A program made the translations under genes and the position numbers. From Microbacterium barkeri (GTDB lineage Bacteria; Actinomycetota; Actinomycetes; Actinomycetales; Microbacteriaceae): a stretch of DNA of 64,000 nt. Location: contig NZ_BSEJ01000008.1 in assembly GCF_027921765.1 (NCBI RefSeq), positions 100,015 to 164,014 on the forward strand, in the 5' to 3' direction. This document shows, piece by piece, positions 16,354 through 25,258 of the stretch. Positions within the stretch are counted from its first letter, which is position 1. Each line of letters opens with the position of its first letter. The notes below the pieces were generated by a model. It ran no database searches. It was not told the origin of the DNA and worked only from the letters and a program-made list of their open reading frames with translations.

Positions 16354-18264
16354 ATGCCCAAGAACAAGAAGCCCGCCGGCGGTCGTCCGGCTCAGAACTT
16401 CGACCCCCGCTACGCCAAGAAGAAGCCCGGCGGCCCCTTCCGCGGCAACGACGGTGCGTCTCGCGGCCCGCGTCGCGACGACGCGCGCCGTGCGCGTGAC
16501 GGCGACCGCTTCGACCGCTCGTCGAGCGACCGCTTCGAGCGCCGCGACGACCGCGGTTTCGGTGGTCAGCGCCGTGAAGGCGGATACGCCGGTCAGCGTC
16601 GCGAGGGAGGTTACGAGCGTCGCGACGACCGCGGTTTCGGTGGTCAGCGCCGTGAAGGCGGATACGCCGGCCAGCGCCGCGAGGGAGGCTACGAGCGCCG
16701 CGAGGGTGGCATCAGTGGTCAGCGCCGTGAGGGCGGTTTCGCCGGTCGTGACAACGGTCAGCGTCGTGAGGGTGGCTTCGAGCGTCGCGAGGGCGGCTAC
16801 GCCGGCCAGCGTCGCGACGGTGGCTTCGAGCGTCGCGACGGTGGCTTCGAGCGTCGCGAGGGTGGCTACGAGCGCCCCCGATTCAACCGCGACGACCGTA
16901 CCGAGCGCCCGCGCTTCACCCGCGACGACCGCGCGCCCCGGACGGACCGCCCGTCGTTCCGCGACGACCGTCCGCGTCGGGACGAGCGCCCCGCGCGCTC
17001 GGACGCGCAGGAGCAGCAGATCGACGTCGTCCACGAGCGTCTCGAGGCCCAGGCGGTCCAGACGAGCGAGGCCGTCGACGTGTCGTTCGGCGAGCTCGGC
17101 CTCGGCGACAACATCGAGCGCGCTCTCGCCGAGCTCGGCGCGGCGAAGCCGTTCCCGATCCAGGCTGCGACCATCCCCCCGATCATCGAGGGCCGCGACG
17201 TCCTCGCTCGCGGACGCACGGGCTCGGGCAAGACCATCGCGTTCGGTGCACCGCTCGTCGAGCGCGTGCTCCGCTCGAAGGCCGGCCAGAAGCGCGAGTT
17301 CGGCCGCGCGCCGGTCGCGCTCATCCTCGCCCCGACGCGCGAGCTCGCCCTGCAGATCGACCGGACCATCCAGCCGATCGCGCGCAGCGTCGGCCTCTTC
17401 ACGACGCAGATCTACGGCGGCGTGCCGCAGGCCCGCCAGGTGGGCGCGCTGAAGAAGGGCGTCGACATCATCATCGGCACTCCCGGGCGCATGGAGGATC
17501 TGCACGCGCAGGGCAAGCTCGACCTCTCGCAGATCAGCATCGCCGTCCTCGACGAGGCCGACCACATGTGCGAGCTCGGCTTCCTCGAGCCCGTTCAGCG
17601 TCTCCTCCGTCTCACGGCCGACGGATCGCAGAAGCTGCTGTTCTCGGCCACGCTCGACCGCGAGGTCGCCGCGCTCGTCGACGAGTTCCTCGTCGAGCCG
17701 TCGGTCTACGAGGTCGCCGGCGAGACGCAGGACTCGGGCACGATCGACCACCGCGTGCTCGTGATCGACCAGCGCAGCAAGGGCGAGATCCTCGAGACGC
17801 TCGTCGACCGCGAGGGCAAGACGCTCGTCTTCTCGCGCACCCGCGCCTACGCCGAGCAGCTCGTCGAGCAGTTCGAAGACGCGGGCCTCACGGCCGTCGC
17901 CCTCCACGGCGACCTGAACCAGGCCAAGCGCACGCGCAACATCGAGAAGTTCTCGAAGGGTCGCGCGCAGGTGCTCGTCGCGACGGATGTCGCCGCGCGC
18001 GGAATCCACGTCGACGACGTCGATCTCGTGGTCCAGGCCGACGCGCCGACGGAGTACAAGACGTACCTGCACCGCGCGGGCCGCACAGGTCGTGCCGGCC
18101 GCGAGGGCCGTGTCGTCACGCTCATCACGCGGATGCGCCAGCGCCGCATGAGCGAGCTGCTCGAGCGGGCCGAGATCGACGCGCCCTTCGACCAGGTGCG
18201 CCCCGGCGACGACCTCCTCGAGGAGCTCGCGGGCGCCCCGACCGCGGAGCAGCTGACCGCTTAG
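16354..18264 (+). CDS. DEAD-box ATP-dependent RNA helicase with repetitive RGG-like N-terminus
   Basis: A 636-residue RNA helicase for ribosome assembly or mRNA unwinding, probably cold-related. Residues about 20-215 are low-complexity basic repeats (RREGGY, AGQRREGG, ERRDDRGFGG), likely an RNA-binding disordered region; in most relatives such tails are C-terminal. The core starts with PFPIQ (Q motif), then RTGSGKT (Walker A), PTRELA, DEAD in VLDEADHMCELGF, SAT, ATDVAARGIHVDDVD and HRAGRTGRAGR. The short C-terminus ends soon after the core. The ATG at 16354 is preferred over an in-frame one at 16267 because GAAGGA sits 7 nt before it and MPKNKK is a typical family opening. Confidence 0.92.
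   Translation: MPKNKKPAGGRPAQNFDPRYAKKKPGGPFRGNDGASRGPRRDDARRARDGDRFDRSSSDRFERRDDRGFGGQRREGGYAGQRREGGYERRDDRGFGGQRREGGYAGQRREGGYERREGGISGQRREGGFAGRDNGQRREGGFERREGGYAGQRRDGGFERRDGGFERREGGYERPRFNRDDRTERPRFTRDDRAPRTDRPSFRDDRPRRDERPARSDAQEQQIDVVHERLEAQAVQTSEAVDVSFGELGLGDNIERALAELGAAKPFPIQAATIPPIIEGRDVLARGRTGSGKTIAFGAPLVERVLRSKAGQKREFGRAPVALILAPTRELALQIDRTIQPIARSVGLFTTQIYGGVPQARQVGALKKGVDIIIGTPGRMEDLHAQGKLDLSQISIAVLDEADHMCELGFLEPVQRLLRLTADGSQKLLFSATLDREVAALVDEFLVEPSVYEVAGETQDSGTIDHRVLVIDQRSKGEILETLVDREGKTLVFSRTRAYAEQLVEQFEDAGLTAVALHGDLNQAKRTRNIEKFSKGRAQVLVATDVAARGIHVDDVDLVVQADAPTEYKTYLHRAGRTGRAGREGRVVTLITRMRQRRMSELLERAEIDAPFDQVRPGDDLLEELAGAPTAEQLTA
16543..16698 (+). repeat. 78-bp in-frame tandem repeat in the helicase gene
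   Basis: Positions 16543-16620 and 16621-16698 are near-identical 26-codon units encoding RDDRGFGGQRREGGYAGQRR and following residues. Shorter derivatives continue to about 16870. Length variation between strains by slippage is likely. Confidence 0.85.
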
Positions 18265-18278
18265 TCCCGTATGCGCGG

Positions 18279-18306
18279 AACGGCCCCGTCGCTCGACGGG
18301 GCCGTT
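18279..18306 (+). terminator. Terminator after the helicase gene
   Basis: An 11-bp GC-rich stem (18279-18289 with 18296-18306) around a 6-nt loop, followed by TTCGC, 14 nt after the helicase stop codon. Confidence 0.85.
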
Positions 18307-18329
18307 TCGCGTGCGCCTATGTTGGGAGC

Positions 18330-18515
18330 ATGGACGTCAACGGATGGCTCGCCGGCGGCGGGGGCTGGTTCACGCTCGCGCTCGTCAACGCCGGCCTCGC
18401 CGAGCAGAAGAACCGCACCCGACTGGGATGGTTCCTCGGCTCGCTCCTCATCGGCCCGATCGCGACGTTCCTCATCGTCGTCATGGCTCCCGCGGAGCGC
18501 GTCCAGCCCGGCTAA
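18330..18515 (+). CDS. Small membrane protein
   Basis: A 61-residue protein with a short soluble start (MDVNGWLAGG), one weak hydrophobic segment around residues 12-22, a basic stretch (EQKNRTRLGW) and a clear membrane helix at residues 33-52. No family is recognised with certainty; tiny proteins of this shape with GWFLGSLLIGP are common in actinobacteria. A TATGTT -10 box ends 6 nt before the ATG, implying a leaderless transcript. It is independent of the helicase because a terminator lies between them, and it is convergent with the MMPL gene. Confidence 0.65.
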   Translation: MDVNGWLAGGGGWFTLALVNAGLAEQKNRTRLGWFLGSLLIGPIATFLIVVMAPAERVQPG

Positions 18516-18520
18516 CGACC

Positions 18521-20731
18521 TCACCGCTCGCCGCGGCTGAGCTTCGACGGCCACCAGACGGCACGGCCGATGTCGTATGCGAGCGCCGGCACGAGCAGCG
18601 ACCGGACGACGAACGTGTCGAGCAGGACGCCGAACGCGACGATGAACGCGAGCTGCACGAGGAACAGCACCGGGATCACCGACAGCGCCGTGAACGTCGC
18701 CGCGAGCACGAGGCCCGCCGACGTGATGACGCCGCCCGTGATCGCGAGACCGCGCAGGACGCCGTCGCGGGTCCCGTGCGCGAGCGACTCCTCGCGCACG
18801 CGCGTCATGAGGAAGATGTTGTAGTCGATGCCGAGCGCGACGAGGAAGACGAACCCGTAGAGCGGCACCGCGGGGTCGGCGCCCGGGAAGCCGAGGAGCT
18901 CGTTGAAGACGAGCGCCGAGACGCCCATCGCCGTTCCGAACGACAGCACGGTCGTGAGGATGAGCAGCACGGGCGCGAGGATGGCGCGCAGCAGCAGCAT
19001 GAGGATCACGAGGATGACCGCGAGGATCACCGGGATGATGAGGTTGCGGTCGTGGATCGAGGCGTCGTTCGTGTCGACGTCGGTCGCCGTGACGCCTCCG
19101 ACGAGCGCACCCGGAACGGCGTCCGCGAGGGCCGCGCGCAGGTCGCGCACCGTCTGCTCCGCATCGGCCGAGTCGGCGGCATCCGCGAGCGTCCCCTGGA
19201 GCAGCACATCGCCATCCGCCACCGTCGGCGCGGGCGCGGGTGTTCCGGGAGGGCCGAATGCCGAGACGCCGTCCTCCGTGACGGGCGCCGTGCCGCTGTC
19301 GGTGTCGGCCGACACGGCCACGCCGTCGATCCCGTCTTCGGCGAGGAGCACGTCGGCCGCGGCCTGCAGGTCGTCCTCCGCGACGACGACGTACACGGGG
19401 CTGCCCGAGCCCGCCGCGAAGTGCTCGCCCAGCACCGCCTGCCCGTCGCGCGCCTCGGACGAGCCGAGCACGAGCTCGGACTGCGGCACGCCCGACGCCT
19501 GGAACTGGGTGAAGCCGAGCGATCCCGCCGCGAGGACGAGCGCCGTGACGATCCAGATGAGCCGCGGGCGGCGTTCGACGAGACGCGAGATACGCGCCCA
19601 CACGCCCCGGGATGGCGTCCCGGCAGACGGCGCGTTCGGCGCGTAGACCGGTCGGCGCGGCCAGAACGATGCGCGCCCGAAGACGTAGAGCAGCGCCGGC
19701 AGGAGCGTGAGCGCCGACAGCATCGCGAAGACGATGCCGATCGCGGCCACCGGGCCCAGGGTGCTGTTCGATTTGAGGTCGCTCAGGAGGAGGCAGAGCA
19801 GCCCGGCGATCACGGTGCCGCCCGAGGCGAGGATGGGCTCGAACGAGCCGCGCAGCGCGCGCATCGACGCGGTCCAGCGGCGCTCCTCGCGGATGAGCTC
19901 GTCGCGGTAGCGCGCGACGTAGAGCAGCGAGTAGTCGGTCGCGGCGCCGATCACCAGGATGAAGAGGATGCCCTGCGTCTGGCCGCTCAGCAGCAGGACG
20001 CCCGCCTTCGCGAGCCACCACACCGTGAGCAGCGCGACGCAGAGGGCGAAGAGGCTCGTCGACAGCACCGCGAGGGGGAGCAGGAGCGATCGGTAGACGA
20101 TCACGAGGATGACGAGCACGGCGAGCAGGGCGACGAGCAGCAGGATGCCGTCGATGCCTGCGAACGCCGTCACGAGGTCGTTCGAGAAGCCCGCCGGGCC
20201 CGTGATGTGGACCTCGACCCCGTCCGGGAGTCCGTCGCGGAGCGTGCTCCCGAGCTCGGAGATCGCCTCCCCGAGATCGGCCTCCGACGACACGGGCACG
20301 AACGCCTGCGCCGCGAGCTCGTCTTCCGAGGGGATGGCCGGCGACACCTCGTCGACGGCGGGCAGGTCGGCCGCGGCGGCGAGCCGGTCGTCGATCGCGG
20401 CGAGGGCATCGCCGTCGAGGGGCTCATCCGACGAGAACACGACGACGGCGGGGATCGCGTCGCCGTCCGTGAAGTCGGACAGGCGCTGCTGCACGGCGGT
20501 CGCGTCGGCGCTCTCCGGCAGGTACGTCGTCTGGTCGTTCGATGAGACCTCGTCGACCTTGCCGAAGTACGGCCCGCCGATGGATGCGGCGGCGAACCAG
20601 ACGAGGATGAGCACTGAGGGGAGGAGGATGCGCAGCCAGCGCGGTGCACGGGGGCGGCTGCCGTCCTGCGGCCTCACCGTCTGGACCCGGGGTGCGGAGG
20701 GAAGGGCTGCGGGCGTGCGGCGGTCGCGCAT
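18521..20731 (-). CDS. MMPL-family (RND superfamily) transporter
   Basis: A 736-residue membrane transporter with the MMPL plan: one helix at residues 32-52, an extracytoplasmic domain of about 150 residues, five clustered helices (about 190-370), then a second domain and five more helices. The helix-4 proton-relay region reads GAATDYSLLYVARYRDEL and its repeat GIDYNIFLMTRVREE, both with the expected Asp-Tyr. Family members export lipids or hydrophobic drugs. An AGGAGC ribosome site precedes the ATG. Upstream lies the palindrome TAGCC-A-GGCTA (20757-20767), a possible repressor site, but no regulator gene is adjacent. Confidence 0.88.
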   Translation of the reverse strand: MRDRRTPAALPSAPRVQTVRPQDGSRPRAPRWLRILLPSVLILVWFAAASIGGPYFGKVDEVSSNDQTTYLPESADATAVQQRLSDFTDGDAIPAVVVFSSDEPLDGDALAAIDDRLAAAADLPAVDEVSPAIPSEDELAAQAFVPVSSEADLGEAISELGSTLRDGLPDGVEVHITGPAGFSNDLVTAFAGIDGILLLVALLAVLVILVIVYRSLLLPLAVLSTSLFALCVALLTVWWLAKAGVLLLSGQTQGILFILVIGAATDYSLLYVARYRDELIREERRWTASMRALRGSFEPILASGGTVIAGLLCLLLSDLKSNSTLGPVAAIGIVFAMLSALTLLPALLYVFGRASFWPRRPVYAPNAPSAGTPSRGVWARISRLVERRPRLIWIVTALVLAAGSLGFTQFQASGVPQSELVLGSSEARDGQAVLGEHFAAGSGSPVYVVVAEDDLQAAADVLLAEDGIDGVAVSADTDSGTAPVTEDGVSAFGPPGTPAPAPTVADGDVLLQGTLADAADSADAEQTVRDLRAALADAVPGALVGGVTATDVDTNDASIHDRNLIIPVILAVILVILMLLLRAILAPVLLILTTVLSFGTAMGVSALVFNELLGFPGADPAVPLYGFVFLVALGIDYNIFLMTRVREESLAHGTRDGVLRGLAITGGVITSAGLVLAATFTALSVIPVLFLVQLAFIVAFGVLLDTFVVRSLLVPALAYDIGRAVWWPSKLSRGER

Positions 20732-20756
20732 GGAGCTCCTGTTCGGCGAAAGTCTT

Positions 20757-20767
20757 TAGCCAGGCTA
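20757..20767. promoter_or_regulatory. Possible operator before the MMPL gene
   Basis: A perfect 11-bp palindrome TAGCC-A-GGCTA, 26 nt before the MMPL start codon. It sits where a repressor could block initiation. The binding protein is unknown and the site could be chance. Confidence 0.3.
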
Positions 20768-20804
20768 GCAAACTCCGTCGGCCGGCGAGCGCGGTCATTT
20801 GGCC

Positions 20805-20916
20805 CTATGCCACGATGGTGCTGGTCCGTTTGGGGGGACCGTCGTAATCCGCATCGATGGGATGGATCATTGTGAAGAGGACGATCCCGGCGCGCGCCGT
20901 TGTCACGACCGCTGCC
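20805..20916 (+). repeat. Upstream copy of a duplicated promoter/signal-peptide segment
   Basis: This 112-bp stretch is nearly identical to 21629-21738: a shared CTATGCC start, a GGTCC...GGACC inverted repeat, the initiation region and the first about 15 codons of a lipoprotein gene. Only about nine to ten substitutions or small indels separate the copies. It marks a recent tandem duplication of a gene together with its control region. Confidence 0.85.
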
Positions 20917-21283
20917 TGAACAGGAGGCGCTTGCGGTTCCCGACGGCGTGTACTACGCCGTCTTCGACGACCAAGGCGAACCAGGCACCCCGCTGTCGCA
21001 GCGCGGGATCTTCACGACGTGGACGTTCGAGGGAGCCGCCGTCGACTTCGGGGAATTCGAATGCACCGAGGAGCGTCCGCTGTTCGAGCGATCGGGGGAG
21101 ATCGTCGGGCAGAGCGTCCGTTGGAACAGCTATGACGGCGAGACGCCGATTCTCACGCCTCACGAAGACGGGAGCGTGGGCGTCGAGGACATGTACGACA
21201 CCTTCGTCCTCTTCCCCGACGGCTCACCCGAGGCAGACGATGTGAAGGCACGCGTCGCGGCGAATCCCGCCTGCGCCGGGTGA
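20872..21283 (+). pseudogene. Broken copy of the small lipoprotein gene
   Basis: A degraded paralogue of the gene at 21694-22212. From a GTG at 20872 the first 15 codons (VKRTIPARAVVTTAA) match the intact copy, then a TGA at 20917 stops the frame exactly where the hydrophobic core, lipobox and Pro/Glu linker should follow. The rest of the domain resumes in another frame (VPDGVYYAVFDD through PDGSPEADDVKARV and a final ACAG). A deletion of about 120 bp with a frameshift explains this. The distal frame remains open and could start at 20900 (TTG), giving a leaderless cytoplasmic fragment, so residual function cannot be excluded. Confidence 0.75.
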
Positions 21284-21316
21284 CGACCGCCGCACCGAAC
21301 GAGGCCTATCGGAGTT

Positions 21317-21505
21317 CTACTCGGCGCCGTTCGGCTCCGGGGAGCCGGCTTTCTGCTCGGCCTGTTCGCGTTCCCACTTCTCACGCTGGGCGGCGGCGAG
21401 TTTGGTCTCCCAGTCGGGGTCCTCTCCGTCGATGCCGAATTCGTCGAGAGTCTTCTCCCAGGCCATGAACTCGTCGAGCCACTCGTTGTCCTGCGCGTCA
21501 CTCAT
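21317..21505 (-). CDS. Small acidic hypothetical protein
   Basis: A 62-residue soluble protein, starting MSDAQDNEWLDEFMAWEK and continuing with an acidic, tryptophan-containing helix and a charged tail (AAAQREKWEREQAEQ). No family is recognised. The start at 21505 is chosen because it gives a compact product; longer forms would run into unrelated low-complexity sequence. It lies on the opposite strand between the broken and intact lipoprotein copies. Confidence 0.5.
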   Translation of the reverse strand: MSDAQDNEWLDEFMAWEKTLDEFGIDGEDPDWETKLAAAQREKWEREQAEQKAGSPEPNGAE

Positions 21506-21628
21506 CTCGGCTATCCCTGTCCGTCTAAAAGGCGCTGCCGTCGGGAGGCTACACGGTATCGCAGAGGGGTGGCCAGGCCCTCGGATTCGGCGAAGGTACC
21601 CGGTGAGCGCGTTCATGGCATCGATCGC

Positions 21629-21738
21629 CTATGCCAGGATGGTGCTGGTCCGTTTGGGGGGACCGTCGTAATCCGCATTGACGGGATGGATCCATGCTGA
21701 AGAGGACGATCGCGGCGCGCGCCGCTGTCACAACCGCT
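21629..21738 (+). repeat. Downstream copy of the duplicated promoter/signal-peptide segment
   Basis: This matches 20805-20916, carrying the same upstream region and the first codons of the intact lipoprotein gene. Here the initiation codon is ATG, whereas the upstream copy has only GTG. Confidence 0.85.
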
Positions 21739-22212
21739 GCCGTGCTCGGCCTGACTTTCGCCGTCGCCGCGTGCGCGCCGTCGGCGCCGTCTGTTGAGCC
21801 GTCCGCCGAGGCCGAGCCTACCCATGCCCCGGAGACTCCCCGGGCCACGGAGCCTGAGACGGTGCGGGTGCCGGACGGCCTCTACTATGCGCTCTACGAC
21901 AACCACGATGACCCCGACAGCCCGCTGTCTCGTCTCGGACGCTACGAGACTTGGACGTTCGATGGCCCCACGATCGTTGTCGATGAGTTCGAGTGCGCCG
22001 CAAAGTCAGGGAGCGAAATCGGCGAGGTCGTCAATGACCAGGTCCAGTGGGAGGACGACTACGTCGACTCGCCGCGGATCATGCTGAACGAAGACGGGAC
22101 AGCGCACGTCGAGTCGGAAGGGTACTACGCCCTCACACTCTTCCCGGACGGGGCGCCCGAAGCAGAGGATCTCAAGGCCCGGGTCGAGACCCATTCAGAG
22201 TGCGCGGGCTGA
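21694..22212 (+). CDS. Small secreted lipoprotein (intact copy)
   Basis: A 172-residue predicted lipoprotein. The signal has KR near the start, a hydrophobic core and VAAC with Cys27 as the lipidation site. A Pro/Glu/Ala linker (residues about 28-55) is followed by one globular domain: VPDGLYYALYDN, ETWTFDG, DEFEC, LNEDGTAHV, LTLFPDGAPEAEDLKARV and a final Cys-Ala-Gly. Cys residues near 110 and 170 could form a disulfide. I recognise no known family. It is the functional partner of the broken copy 0.8 kb upstream. Confidence 0.75.
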   Translation: MLKRTIAARAAVTTAAVLGLTFAVAACAPSAPSVEPSAEAEPTHAPETPRATEPETVRVPDGLYYALYDNHDDPDSPLSRLGRYETWTFDGPTIVVDEFECAAKSGSEIGEVVNDQVQWEDDYVDSPRIMLNEDGTAHVESEGYYALTLFPDGAPEAEDLKARVETHSECAG

Positions 22213-22240
22213 CGCGAGCATCGACGAACTGCGCGGCGCG

Positions 22241-22723
22241 TCAGAGGTTCTTCAACCGCTCGGCGTCGTACTCGGCGATCGTCTCGGGTGGGCGCCCTCT
22301 GCGGGGCGCGTGGCGGTCGATGTAGTCGAGCACCGCCCATTCAGCCGCCTGCGTCAGGCGCGAGCGGCTCATAATGATGATCACGATGAGCGCGGCAACG
22401 GTATTCGCGATCGCGTAGGCCGCGATGGCGATCACAACGAGGACGTGAGGTGAACCCGTTCCGAGCCACCACGCCGCGGCGGCGCACGCGCCGAGATTGA
22501 CGAGGACGGCGGCGAGGTAGGCGTCGAGCAGGTCGTCCAACGGAGCCAGTTGAGTCGGAATGCACCGTGCCCGCAGCGCGGTGCGTATGCGACGCGGCAT
22601 CAGTGCGCTGGCTATGACGATGAGCGTGCGAGTGCCCATGTCGACGAAGCCGGCTCGCCACCTCGCCGCCGAGCGCCACCATCCCGCTGGGAAGTCGTCA
22701 CGGACGTCCTGACGGAAGCCCAC
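22241..22723 (-). CDS. Hypothetical membrane protein
   Basis: A 160-residue protein with membrane helices at about residues 29-42, 68-86 and 91-115, followed by a basic cytoplasmic tail (SRSRLTQAAEW, then RHAPRRGRPPET). No family is recognised. Codon use is less strictly G/C-ended than in neighbouring genes, as in the rest of this patch. The most upstream start is given, but a later Met at residue 29 is possible. It faces the lipoprotein gene convergently, with 28 bp between stops. Confidence 0.55.
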   Translation of the reverse strand: MGFRQDVRDDFPAGWWRSAARWRAGFVDMGTRTLIVIASALMPRRIRTALRARCIPTQLAPLDDLLDAYLAAVLVNLGACAAAAWWLGTGSPHVLVVIAIAAYAIANTVAALIVIIIMSRSRLTQAAEWAVLDYIDRHAPRRGRPPETIAEYDAERLKNL

Positions 22724-23274
22724 GTCACGTCATCTCCGGCGATCTCGCGCGGCGCGGCGCGTGAGCGGAGCCGGCGCTGGTGTGGCGGTCGGGCTCGGCG
22801 CCGCAGTGGGAGGCTGCGCCGGTGTGCTCGCTGGCGGCATCGCGTGTGCCGGCGGTACCGGTGCCGGCGGGCGCGCCGGAACGGCCGCCCTGGTTGGAAC
22901 GGGGCGTGCCGCAGCTGGCGGGGGTGTCGGAACGGGGTTGGACACCCGTGACGCGCTCGGTCTGCTGAGGGACATGCGCGGCGGAGCGGGTACGGCCGTC
23001 GCCGGTTGCGGCGCGGCCGCTGACGGCTCGCGCTGAAGCGAAAGCCGAGTGCGAGCGCATGACTCGCTTCCCCTGACTTGTCGCGCGCTCAATCTACCCC
23101 ATTCGAGAGAGACGCGAATGGCTATCGAATTGACCACCGGTCGATTCGCATAGGGCAGTCCGACGCGATCTGCTTCGATCGAGTGCCGCCAGCGAGCCGC
23201 GCCGCCGGGCACGGATGGCCGCGGAGCGCGATACTGGGGGAGGCGGCGGACGGCCGCGGAAGCAGGGAGCGACG
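22724..23274. other. Gap with no convincing gene
   Basis: These 551 bp have overlapping open frames on both strands, mainly Gly/Ala-rich on plus and Pro/Ala-rich on minus, with only about 72-75 percent G/C at third positions in my sampling. The best candidate is a minus-strand Pro/Ala-rich frame ending LTRRAARDRRR near 22730. A -10-like GATACT at 23230-23235 probably serves the aldose epimerase gene. The segment may be decayed coding DNA. Confidence 0.4.
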
Positions 23275-24192
23275 ATGAAGCGAATCGATCCGACCGGCGA
23301 GCAGGTCGTTCTCCGGGCCCAGGGCGATCTGGGCGAGGTCACGGCGCAGATCGCGCAGGTGGGAGCGTCGCTGCGCGCGCTCACCGTCGGTGGCGTCGAC
23401 CTGATGGCGCGGTACCCGGAAGGCGAGCGCACGCCGTCGGCGTCGGGCATCGTGCTCGTGCCATGGCCGAACCGCATCCGCGACGGACGCTGGTCGCAGC
23501 GCGGCGCCACGGAGCAGCTCGGCATCTCCGAGCCGAAGTACGGCAACGCGAGCCACGGGCTGCTCCGCTTCGCGCCGTACGAGATCGTCGCGGGCGACGC
23601 CGAGGCGACGCTGTCGGCCGTCGTCTATCCCCAGACCGGCTACCTGTTCACCCTCGCCACGAGCGTGACCTACACCCTGGTCGACGACGGGCTCGCGGTG
23701 ACGCACCGCATCCGGAATGCGGGAGATGGCGAGGCGCCCGTCGCGCTCGGCACTCACCCGTTCTTCGAGATCGGCGGCGTCGACACGGCGGATCTCGTCA
23801 TCGCTGCGCCGGGGACGACCTGGTTCGAGGTGGACGACCGGATGCTGCCCGTCGCCGAGCACGACGTCGACGACGCGACAGACCTCCGCGGCGGTGTCCG
23901 CCTCGGCGACGTCGCGCTCGATCGCGCGTACGGCGACGTCGTGCGAGGGGAGGACGGGCTCGCCCGCACCACTCTGACCGCACCCGACGGGCGCACGCTC
24001 ACCGTGTGGCAGGACGAGAGCTTCGGCTTCGTGCAGGTCTTCACGACGGAGAACTACCCCGGGCGCGATCTGGCCGTCGCGATCGAGCCGATGACCGCCC
24101 CCGCCGACGCCTTCAACTCCGGTCGAGCGCTCACGTGGCTCGCACCCGGCGAGGAGTGGGTTCTGCGATGGGGCGTGTCGTACTCGGGGTGA
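23275..24192 (+). CDS. Aldose 1-epimerase family protein
   Basis: A 305-residue beta-sandwich enzyme of the galactose-mutarotase superfamily, interconverting alpha and beta anomers of a hexose or modified sugar. Active-site marks are visible: Arg in PWPNRIRDGRW, His in GNASHGLLRF, His in GTHPFFEIGG and the base Glu in IEPMTAPADAFNSG. The ATG at 23275 is chosen because an AGGGAGC ribosome site lies just before it and the protein then begins at the fold. It converges tightly (4 bp) with the radical SAM gene and is not linked to a sugar operon. Confidence 0.9.
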   Translation: MKRIDPTGEQVVLRAQGDLGEVTAQIAQVGASLRALTVGGVDLMARYPEGERTPSASGIVLVPWPNRIRDGRWSQRGATEQLGISEPKYGNASHGLLRFAPYEIVAGDAEATLSAVVYPQTGYLFTLATSVTYTLVDDGLAVTHRIRNAGDGEAPVALGTHPFFEIGGVDTADLVIAAPGTTWFEVDDRMLPVAEHDVDDATDLRGGVRLGDVALDRAYGDVVRGEDGLARTTLTAPDGRTLTVWQDESFGFVQVFTTENYPGRDLAVAIEPMTAPADAFNSGRALTWLAPGEEWVLRWGVSYSG

Positions 24193-24196
24193 GCCC

Positions 24197-25252
24197 TCAG
24201 AACAGCGTGGGCGCCGCCGCCGGAGCCGAGCGCGTCTCGATGAACCGCGGTGCCGCGCGCGGCGTGACGCGTGTGCGCGGGGGCTCGTCCTCCTCGGCAT
24301 AGCCGTTCAGTCCGTGCGCGCGGATGAGCGGGCGGATGCGCTGTGCGAGCCACGTGCGGTACCCCTTCGGTGCCTCGACGGACGCCCCGGGATAGAACCC
24401 GCGATACGCGGGGACGAGGTCGGGATGCTCGCGCTGCAGCCACTGGAAGAACCACGGCTTGACGCCGGGCCGCAGATGAAGCGCGCCGTACACGACCCGG
24501 TGCGCTCCCGACGCCTTCACGCGCGCGAGCGCATCGTCGAGCGCTTCGACCGAGTCGCTGAGGTGCGGCACGATCGGCATGAGGAAGACCTGCACCCGGA
24601 ATCCGAGGTCGGCCGCCGCGCGGACCGTGTCGAGCCGCGCCTGCGCCGAGGGCGTCCCCGGCTCGATCGCGTGCTGGAGCGCATCGTCGTAGACGGCGAT
24701 CGACATCGCGAGCGAGATGTCGACATCCGCTCTGCGCCTCGCGAGCTGCGGGAGATCCCGCCGCAGCAGCGTGCCCTTGGTGAGGATCGAGAACGGCGTC
24801 CCCGAGTCCGCGAGCGCATCGATGATGTCGGGCATGAGCCGGTAGCGCCCCTCCGCTCGCTGGTACGGGTCGGTGTTCGTGCCGAGCGCGACGTGCTCGC
24901 GCTGCCACGACGGGCGGGAGAGCTCGCGGCGCAGCACCTCTGCGACATTCACCTTCACGACGATCTGGGAGTCGAAGTCGCGCCCGGCGTCGAGCTCGAG
25001 GTACTCGTGGGTTCCGCGAGCGAAGCAGTACACGCAGGCATGGCTGCAGCCCCGGTACGGGTTGATCGTCCAGTCGAACGGCATCGAGCTCGGCCCGGGA
25101 ACGTGGTTCAGCGCCGACTTGGCCATCACCTCGTGGAACGTCATCCCCGCGAACTCGGGTGTGGTGACGGTCCGCACTCCGGCGTCGACGCGGTCGAGAC
25201 CGGGGAGTGCCGATGCTTCCATGGCACCCAGACGCTGCCCCTGCCACCTCAT
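24197..25252 (-). CDS. Rv2578c-type radical SAM protein
   Basis: A 351-residue iron-sulfur enzyme. The CxxxCxxC cluster motif reads CSHACVYCFA, preceded by NPYRGC, the signature of the spore-photoproduct-lyase-like subgroup named after mycobacterial Rv2578c. HVALGTNTDPYQ and FSILTKGTLLRRD follow as usual. The reaction is unknown; a role in DNA or nucleotide repair is only suggested by the subgroup. The MRWQGQRLG start matches relatives and places the ATG exactly at the predicted transcription start of a good promoter. Confidence 0.9.
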   Translation of the reverse strand: MRWQGQRLGAMEASALPGLDRVDAGVRTVTTPEFAGMTFHEVMAKSALNHVPGPSSMPFDWTINPYRGCSHACVYCFARGTHEYLELDAGRDFDSQIVVKVNVAEVLRRELSRPSWQREHVALGTNTDPYQRAEGRYRLMPDIIDALADSGTPFSILTKGTLLRRDLPQLARRRADVDISLAMSIAVYDDALQHAIEPGTPSAQARLDTVRAAADLGFRVQVFLMPIVPHLSDSVEALDDALARVKASGAHRVVYGALHLRPGVKPWFFQWLQREHPDLVPAYRGFYPGASVEAPKGYRTWLAQRIRPLIRAHGLNGYAEEDEPPRTRVTPRAAPRFIETRSAPAAAPTLF

Positions 25253-25258
25253 CCCTCC

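Noticed and set aside
22730..23212. Pro/Ala-rich minus-strand frame and Gly/Ala-rich plus-strand frame over the same DNA
   Set aside because: Sampled third-position G/C is only about 72-75 percent on both strands, there is no ribosome site, and no domain is recognised. It is more likely decayed or non-coding.
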